Source: Whalleya microplaca
Lineage: Eukaryota > Ascomycota > Sordariomycetes > Xylariales > Xylariaceae
NCBI GenBank assembly: GCA_022497155.1
Contig: MU385717.1
Span: forward strand, 992,001-1,056,000
Direction of reading: 5' to 3'
DNA length: 64,000 nucleotides
The notes under the pieces were generated by a model that saw only the letters and a program-made list of their open reading frames with translations, was not told the DNA's origin and did not search any database. A program made the position numbers and the translations under genes. Shown one piece after another: positions 57,842 through 64,000 of the stretch. Positions within the stretch are counted from its first letter, which is position 1. Every line of letters starts with the position of its first letter.

Positions 57842-59396
57842 ATGAGTTGTAAGTTATCAGCTCGCTCCTTTCAGCTCTCAATCAACCCAGCTAGCGTGCT
57901 CTTTTCTTTCAGACGAGACCATTGAACCTCATTTTTTTTTTGTATATTTAATAATATCGAGTTGTGCTGTCGCTCGTATTCCTTCGAAGCCCATTATTTG
58001 CTGATTCGGATCGCTCCAGTCAACGCCATGTTCAGTCGCCTGCAAGGGCAACCCGAGAGTTACGAGAGGAAATCGAAGTACAAGTTCGGTCGGACACTAG
58101 GTGCGGGAACTTATGGCATAGTGCGCGAGGCAGATGGCCCCGACGGCAAGGTCGCCATCAAGATCATCCTGAAGAAGAATGTCAAGGGGAACGAGAAGAT
58201 GGTTTGGGATGAGTTGGACATGCTCCAGCGCTTGAAGCACCCTCACATCGTCCGCTTCGTGGATTGGTTCGAGTCAAGGGTATGTATATCCCTACTGCAT
58301 ACGCAGACTTTGCAGGATACCGGCTGACTTATTCTGTGCAGGACAAGTGGTACATCGTCACCGAGCTCGCAGTGGGTGGGGAGTTGTTCGATCGTATTTG
58401 CGAGCAGGGCAAATTCACAGAGAAGGATGCCTCGCAGACTATCAAACAAGTCTTGGGCGCAGTTGACTACCTTCATAGCAAGAACGTAGTACATCGCGGT
58501 AAGGAACCAGTGCCTCCCCCTGTGGTCATGTAGAGTGCCCGGCTGACCGCTTACAACTAGACCTCAAACCTGAGAACCTCCTATACCTCACCAAAGAACC
58601 CGAATCCGACCTGGTCCTAGCCGATTTTGGTATTGCGAAGATGCTCGATACTAAGGACGAGGTCCTCACCACAATGGCTGGCTCCTTCGGGTATGCAGCA
58701 CCAGAGGTCATGCTGAAGAAGGGACACGGCAAGCCTGTGGATATGTGGTCCATGGGCGTCATCACATACACTCTCCTCTGCGGTTACTCTCCTTTCCGGT
58801 CCGAGAATCTGCAGGACTTGATCGACGAGTGCAGCAACGCGCACGTCGTCTTCCATGAACGCTACTGGAGGGATGTCAGTGACGACGCGAAGGATTTCAT
58901 CATGAAACTCCTACAGCCCGCTCCGGAGGATAGGTCGACTAGTCAGGTATGCGATCCACTTCCAAATATGTGCACCCTCGTACACGCATATTGACCTTTT
59001 TTATAGCAAGCTCTGAAGCACATCTGGCTCAGCGGCGAGAACGCGACAGACCACAACTTGCTGCCCGAGATCAAGGCTTACATGGCCAAGGCCCGGCTAC
59101 GTCGTGGTATCGAGCTCGTCAAGCTGGCGAACCGGATCGAGGCACTCAAGCTCCAAGAGGACGACCCCGAAAACCCAGATTTCGACAACGGCTTGGGTCA
59201 ATCGCAATCCGGCGACAAATCCTCGTCGAAAAGCGAGCCGGGCAGCGGCAAAGGCAAGCTGACCCGCGCCATGCGGGGCGCCATCTTCCGCGAGGTGGTG
59301 CTGGCCAAGGTCCGGGAGATGAAGGAGCAGGAGCAGACACTGAAGATCGCCGAGGAGGTCGAGAAGGAGGCGAAGCGTAAGAGCTTCACGGGTTAA
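57842..59396 (+). CDS. cmkA: calcium/calmodulin-dependent protein kinase (CaMKI type)
   Basis: This Ser/Thr kinase is activated by Ca2+-calmodulin and transmits calcium signals in the cytosol and nucleus. Exons: 57842-57848, 58020-58279, 58342-58498, 58561-58946 and 59007-59396; introns are 171, 62, 62 and 60 nt; 399 aa. The first exon has only 7 coding bases (ATG AGT T); joining it at 58020 gives [20 protein letters not shown], which parallels the N-terminus of Aspergillus CMKA (MSFSN...HGQPESY). The ATG at 58028 is a fallback start. Kinase features: GAGTYGIV, K50 in [17 protein letters not shown] with D142, ADFGIAKML, and [11 protein letters not shown] in place of the usual GTPGYVAPE. The C-terminal region after the kinase domain ([20 protein letters not shown]) is basic-amphipathic and is the likely autoinhibitory/calmodulin-binding helix. 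The tail is Lys/Glu-rich. Confidence 0.94.
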
Positions 59397-60988
59397 GTAT
59401 CTCTTAACTATAGGTCGGTCAGTACGATTGGGTAAATGCGGTGAAATACCCCCCTCCCCTGCACTGCTGGGGAGGTTTGATATGATTAGGTCGGCATAAA
59501 ATTCGGTTGAGACCCCTTTTCGATACGGATGAGTTGCGCGCTGTATTGCTGTTATACGTGATGAACAAGCCAGGATTGACACATGGGCAGGCAGGCAGGC
59601 GGGTGCGTCAGTGAGGGGAAACCGAAAGTGAAGGAGGGAGAAGAATCAAGCCTGGTGGTTTCGGTTTTTGTTTTTCCGACTTTCAATATCCATTGCGCTT
59701 CATGAGAAAGAGGTCTAGACATCGAGCTGCGTTGCGTTTCCTGTTCGTCTTGTTTATGTGGTCGAGGAGGCTGTTGATTGAGATGGGGAGGCTGCCCTGG
59801 CGTTGCTAGGCGTGTAACTGCTTCTTCTTTTTTTCAGTAACGGAAATATTTCTGGAATGCTGCTCAACGGCCATACTGGAATGTGCATGTGTCTGTCTAT
59901 CCATCGTGTGTTTTGTGTCTGTCTATCCATCGTGTGTTTTGTGTGTGTCTCACGGGTTATATCCCACGTTCCAATGAAACATCGTCGCATCCGTGATAAA
60001 TCAACACATGCCGAGGAAGATTGAGGCTCTAGTAGAATGATGATTACAAAGACTTCATATAGTCGATATTTGATAACATACACAGTTGTATTGCTTGCTA
60101 TACGACGGGGCATGCTGAATAATAGGTTTGTAGCTAGTTATGTATACACAGTATGATAATTACACGACAGAAAGCGACTAGGTAGGTAGTTTCTCGTAAA
60201 AATCATATCTTCTCATTAGAGCCCTCCCTCCCTCCGTTCCGTTCCTCTCATCAAGATTCCGTTCGTCGCAGCTGCAAGGAGATAAAAAGACAAGGAAAAC
60301 GGAAACAATCGTTATTCCGAACTGATCGTAGCCTCCTCCCCTTCGTCTTCCCTGATGATGATGACAACTAGGTAAGGTAGGTGTGTGTGTCGGCGGTAAT
60401 AATGGGTACATATACATAGTAATACAAAGCCGTCTTCTCTGCCCCGGCCTTCTTTCTTCCCCTTTTGATGATAATAATAATAATAAAAAGCATGCATGTA
60501 TGTCATCTTCGTTTCTCGTACAGGGTATGTATGTATATATTGGGGGTGCATAGGGGATATGAATATATTGGTGCTATTGGTGCTGCCGGCGGCCTCATAG
60601 CCAAGCCGGCTTGGGTATAATGATGATAATGCTCATGTGTTGATATAGTGATGATGATACGATGGTGACCATGATGAAGAAAAAGAAAATAAAGCCTTCC
60701 GTCCTCCCCTAGCAACTCCGAGCCAATCCAGTACAGTACAATCCAGTCCGTAGAAAAGAGTCCGTTGCCAGAAGAACTGGGATATAATCGGCAGTGGTAC
60801 AAGCGAGTAGAGGAGACTCGGGTATCCGCGTATAGTATAAGGTATGCATCCCCCCATTTGCAGGCCTATGGTGGTACAAGGCGATATTTGTTTGTGTGTA
60901 CGTTACATATGTTTCGATATCAGATAGAGGTCCATGTTTCCCGGAGACGCGATAGGTTAGGCGGAGGTGCACGCGCGCGCCGGAGCTC
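59397..60988. other. convergent spacer with simple repeats
   Basis: This region lies between the 3' ends of the CaMK gene and the Ser/Pro-rich gene. It contains a perfect 26-bp duplication (59889-59940), TAA/ATA-rich microsatellite-like DNA at about 60465-60487 and ATG/ATC-rich runs (60600-60680). Frames here are products of the repeats, and I see no gene. Confidence 0.5.
59889..59940. repeat. perfect 26-bp tandem duplication
   Basis: Bases 59889-59914 and 59915-59940 are identical (gtgtctgtctatccatcgtg plus tgtttt). It is non-coding. Confidence 0.9.
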
Positions 60989-62497
60989 CTACGCCCCAAG
61001 CTCGGTGAGCACCGACTCACGGAGCGCCTCGTAGCGACGGCTATCGAAGCGCTTGCGCTGCCACCCGCCGGCGCGCAGGCGCTCGATGCGCTCCCGCAGG
61101 GCATCGTCCGCACCACTACCACCACTGCGCACGGTCGAGGCGCGGGACGACGGGCGACTGTAGAATCCACCGCTGCTTCCGCCTCCGAGGTCGAAGACCG
61201 TGGAGGAGTTGCTGCTGATGCTGTCGCGCCGCCGCCACGCGGCCATGTTCACTGGTGATGATGACGGTGAGGGTGAGGGCGGCTCCGGAAACCCGAGGTC
61301 GGCGGGCAGCGTGTTCGCGCGCGTGAGCCGCTGCGTCGGGGTATCCGGGCGCGTGCTGTACGTCGGTGTCGTTGGCACCTCGGATAGAACTTCAGCGGGC
61401 AGACTTGGCGTCTCCGGAACGTCGTCCGAAGTAGCGAGCATGACCTCGATGCCCTCGCGGTGCCAGTTCACCTGGGAGCGCAGGGCGGAGAGCTGAGCGC
61501 AGATGCGGTTGACGGAGCGAGTTTGCAGGAAAGTGTCGAGGTCGAACTTCTCCTCTGTTGGACTCGCTTCCTCCGGCGCTTGCTGCTCGGCAGATGATGC
61601 GACCTCGCTCTTAACCACTTCCGGTTCGGGTTCCGGCTCGGGTTCAGGCTCTGCTACTGTCTTAGACTTCAGTGACGGCTGCAGTGTGCTCTTTGGCGCG
61701 AGAGATGGTGGCGATTTTTCAGGGCGGCGCATGAAGAAGTCGTCCTCCCATCCCAGCGTGGGACTATCTGGCCTTATATACGGCTCGGGCTGGAACTCGA
61801 TGAGATCTGTCAGACCGGAGAACGAGACCTTCTTCTTAGCTTTCACCTTAGGCCGGGGACTAGGCTTCGCTGAGACCTCGTCTTCCAACGAACATACCGA
61901 CGTCCTTGGCGATGACAGTGTTGTACTTGAAGTAGACGATCTGTTACTTGGAGACAGCGCCGGAGAGCTAAGGTTAGAAGCAGTCGAGCTCGATGACGCC
62001 GATCTCGTTCTCTGAGTCGCACTTTCCTCCGCCGACTGTATTAGTGCTTCCGTCTTGTTGTAGTGGCTTCGAGCATCGCGCAGTAATTTCGTGCGGTAGC
62101 TAGAAGACGTTGAGAGAGGGCGCGCACACAGCTCGAAAGACGAGGCAGCGTAGAAGTGTAAGTAGATCAGGTACAGAGGTTCCACCCCAGACGTGTCTTT
62201 GAGATTATCTAGTATCTCACAACATCTTGCTGAGCATGCACGATATTTTCGGTTCACATATTTGCGCTTCACCTCGTCCACGGCCCTCTTCCACTCAACG
62301 GAGGTGAACGGAATAGGGTGTATTGCAGCTGGCGCGGCAAGAGACGCGCGCCTGGATGATTTGAAAATTGGCAGCGACTGTTGCCGACGGTGGAAGAGCG
62401 GTGAAGCTGGAGGCGACGATGGCGATAATGACCTCCTATTCGTATCCGTAGGGCTAGAAGCCGACGATGGCAATAATAATGGTATGAGTCCGCTCAT
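60989..62497 (-). CDS. Ser/Pro-rich disordered protein, unrecognised
   Basis: This single-exon gene encodes 502 aa from ATG 62497; an upstream in-frame ATG at 62578 would add 27 unremarkable residues, but MSGLIPLLLPSSAS looks like the natural start. Residues about 20-70 are low-complexity Ser/Pro with Arg. A compact, helical-looking part follows at about 70-170 (VEWKRAVDEVKRKYVNRKYR, CSARCCEILDNL, PLYLIYLHFYAASSFELCAR), reminiscent of a TPR-like or microtubule-interacting-and-transport-like helical bundle, though I cannot name it. The rest is Ser/Pro-rich with a run of five PE pairs, VSFSGLTDLIEFQPEPYIRP and a conserved-looking region around FDLDTFLQTRSVNRICAQLS; RHxxS-type candidate phosphosites are many. 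The C-terminus is helical and charged (RERIERLRAGGWQRKRFDSR). It has no signal peptide or membrane segment. A conserved fungal protein of unknown function is likely. Confidence 0.75.
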   Translation of the reverse strand: MSGLIPLLLPSSASSPTDTNRRSLSPSSPPASPLFHRRQQSLPIFKSSRRASLAAPAAIHPIPFTSVEWKRAVDEVKRKYVNRKYRACSARCCEILDNLKDTSGVEPLYLIYLHFYAASSFELCARPLSTSSSYRTKLLRDARSHYNKTEALIQSAEESATQRTRSASSSSTASNLSSPALSPSNRSSTSSTTLSSPRTSVCSLEDEVSAKPSPRPKVKAKKKVSFSGLTDLIEFQPEPYIRPDSPTLGWEDDFFMRRPEKSPPSLAPKSTLQPSLKSKTVAEPEPEPEPEPEVVKSEVASSAEQQAPEEASPTEEKFDLDTFLQTRSVNRICAQLSALRSQVNWHREGIEVMLATSDDVPETPSLPAEVLSEVPTTPTYSTRPDTPTQRLTRANTLPADLGFPEPPSPSPSSSPVNMAAWRRRDSISSNSSTVFDLGGGSSGGFYSRPSSRASTVRSGGSGADDALRERIERLRAGGWQRKRFDSRRYEALRESVLTELGA

Positions 62498-64000
62498 GGT
62501 TGTGGTTGATGCGAACGATAAGTGATGTTGTGGTGAGATAATGACTTTGTAAGCCAGGCTTCGGTCAACTGGGTCCACCGGAATGATATGACGAAATCGT
62601 GAATATATCTATCTCAGTCGTCGTCCGATCTGACCCAATAGTGAGACAACAGCTGAAGCCACCTCGTGACGACTTCGGTCGATTATGCAGGCTGCCGGTG
62701 TCCTCGAGTCACACACAAAGTCGAACAGGATCTCGCCTCAAATAAAATGGCACCAGAGTGGAGAGATGTGCACGTATATATGTTGGGCAAGCTGAAAGTC
62801 TATAAGACTGCTTGTTGGTGACCGACTTTCGAGTATGACCAAGTGATGCGGCGAGATTGGAATGGCAATGATGCCTCGATGATACCGGGGCAACCCCAGA
62901 CTGTTGGAAACTCCCACGTTTCAGGCGCAGTATGCAAAGCCAGGGAAGTCTAGACTATCGATCGGTATTCAAACCTGGAATGGAGAAGAGAGAGAATGGC
63001 CTAATAAGTCCTTTCCTGTGGTTCTAGATTCGGTGTTTTGGTGCCAGATAAGGCCTCGGCTCGCTCGAGCAGAGCAGTGGACGCAGGTATTAGATGTATT
63101 TAGGTTGATGTCCCCTTTTGTGATGGTCCCAAGACAGCTGAATAATAGAGTTGTCAACGGATGTTAAAGCCAAACCTTGGAAGACAGAAGCATACAGTAT
63201 TAACTTTTGTCAAACACTACAAGTAGTTGCTTTGAAAGCAGGTTTGAGGGCTTTATGTCAAGTTTGAGATGGCGACGGCACGGACTAGCAAGAAGCAGGA
63301 AAACAAGCGGTTTTCGCAGCGGACACGAACAACGGCTGTCAAAATCGAGATATGTACGATAACATTAAAATAAAACACTCTGAATGAGAGGTAGAGACAG
63401 AATGGCAGAAGGCCAGGCGAGATTGGAAGAGAGCCTAGGTTAAGACCAAACTACCTACGTAGGTATATTGTGTAGGCGGTTCAAGCCTGGAACGGCATCT
63501 CTTTAGTATCACGAGGCGACCTGGGCGAGTGGATCAGTCCCGGACGTCCTGCACCAGACAACTGTAATGTGGATTTTTTTTTTTATGAGTGAGGTCAAAG
63601 CATCTCGCATTTCCTGACGATAGATATTCAAGGGGGGACCTTGAATTTGGCTGGGTTATTAGTGAAGTGATCGACACCGACATGGGATAAGCAAACCGTT
63701 ATGCAGGAGCTATGGAGCCCTCTTGCTACATAAACAAACGTCCATTGATGCCAAGATGAACCTGCATCTTCGTACTTATCGTCACGCTTCTTCTCCATCT
63801 CTCCATGTTGTTGCTGTGGACTGCTAGAGGCTGGCTGGAGGCGTTGTTGTTGACTGATGGAGTCGGATGCAGTTGACGACCTATGATGCACCCATGCAAT
63901 GAGATAGATATATTGCAAGGATATTTCGCAACCTGGGAAGATCTGAGCGTTGCGATATGAGCATGGGGGGCTTAGGTCACGACGGATACGGAAGTGAACG
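62498..64000. other. right-end spacer
   Basis: The last 1.5 kb hold the promoter of the Ser/Pro-rich gene and AT-rich DNA with short unsupported frames. A T-homopolymer of about 12 bases lies at 63574-63585. The next gene is not yet visible at the window edge. Confidence 0.45.

Noticed and set aside
1..64000. CRISPR arrays, rRNA genes, intact transposons
   Set aside because: No spaced direct repeats, no rRNA-like blocks and no transposase or reverse-transcriptase motifs are visible.

Overview
The window is nuclear DNA from a filamentous ascomycete (Pezizomycotina). The evidence is many short introns of about 50-170 nt with GTAAGT/GTATGT-like donors, CTAAC/CTAAT/CTGAT-like branch sites and CAG/TAG acceptors; one-gene transcription units on both strands; AT-rich spacers of 0.7-2.5 kb; and fungal families (Crh-type GPI glucanase, fungal LSD1 with an HMG box, CYP52/CYP539-like P450, Nab2). 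A Sordariomycete is my best guess, from protein resemblance and the abundant CCTAGGTAGG-type simple repeats, but I cannot fix the genus. All gene models below were spliced by eye, and exon lengths were checked to stay in frame.

Layout, left to right: 3' end of glucose-6-phosphate dehydrogenase (+); a long spacer with a degenerate inverted-repeat element; a full-size ABCB transporter of 1331 aa in 12 exons (+); a small Lys/Ala-rich protein (-); a tiny intron-split secreted eight-cysteine peptide with a knottin-like spacing (+), alone in about 4 kb of AT-rich DNA; protoporphyrinogen oxidase HEM14 (-); poly(A)-RNA-binding protein NAB2 (-); aldehyde dehydrogenase with two in-frame starts (+); secreted GH20 N-acetylhexosaminidase (+); cytochrome P450 (+); two unrecognised putative membrane proteins (-, +); Crh-type GH16 cell-wall transglycosylase (+); Aro8-like aminotransferase (+); DNA topoisomerase I (-); ATP synthase gamma subunit (+); LSD1-type histone demethylase (-); VPS33 (-); UBE2W-type E2 enzyme with a GC-AG intron (-); Ca2+/calmodulin-dependent kinase (+); and a disordered Ser/Pro-rich protein (-).

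Most genes are conserved housekeeping functions: NADPH supply, heme synthesis, RNA 3'-end processing, topology, respiration, chromatin, vacuolar fusion and signalling. They do not form one pathway. The GH20 and GH16 enzymes both act on the wall or on extracellular polysaccharide, and ALDH plus P450 could act on aliphatic substrates, but nothing here looks like a secondary-metabolite cluster, CRISPR array, intact transposon or rRNA/tRNA locus. The most unusual item is the secreted cysteine-rich peptide near 11.1 kb, which standard ORF cut-offs would miss because its exons are 109 and 83 nt.

GC content changes sharply inside several genes (3' parts of the ABC transporter, GH20, P450 and aminotransferase are very GC-rich), which creates long shadow ORFs in other frames that I left out.
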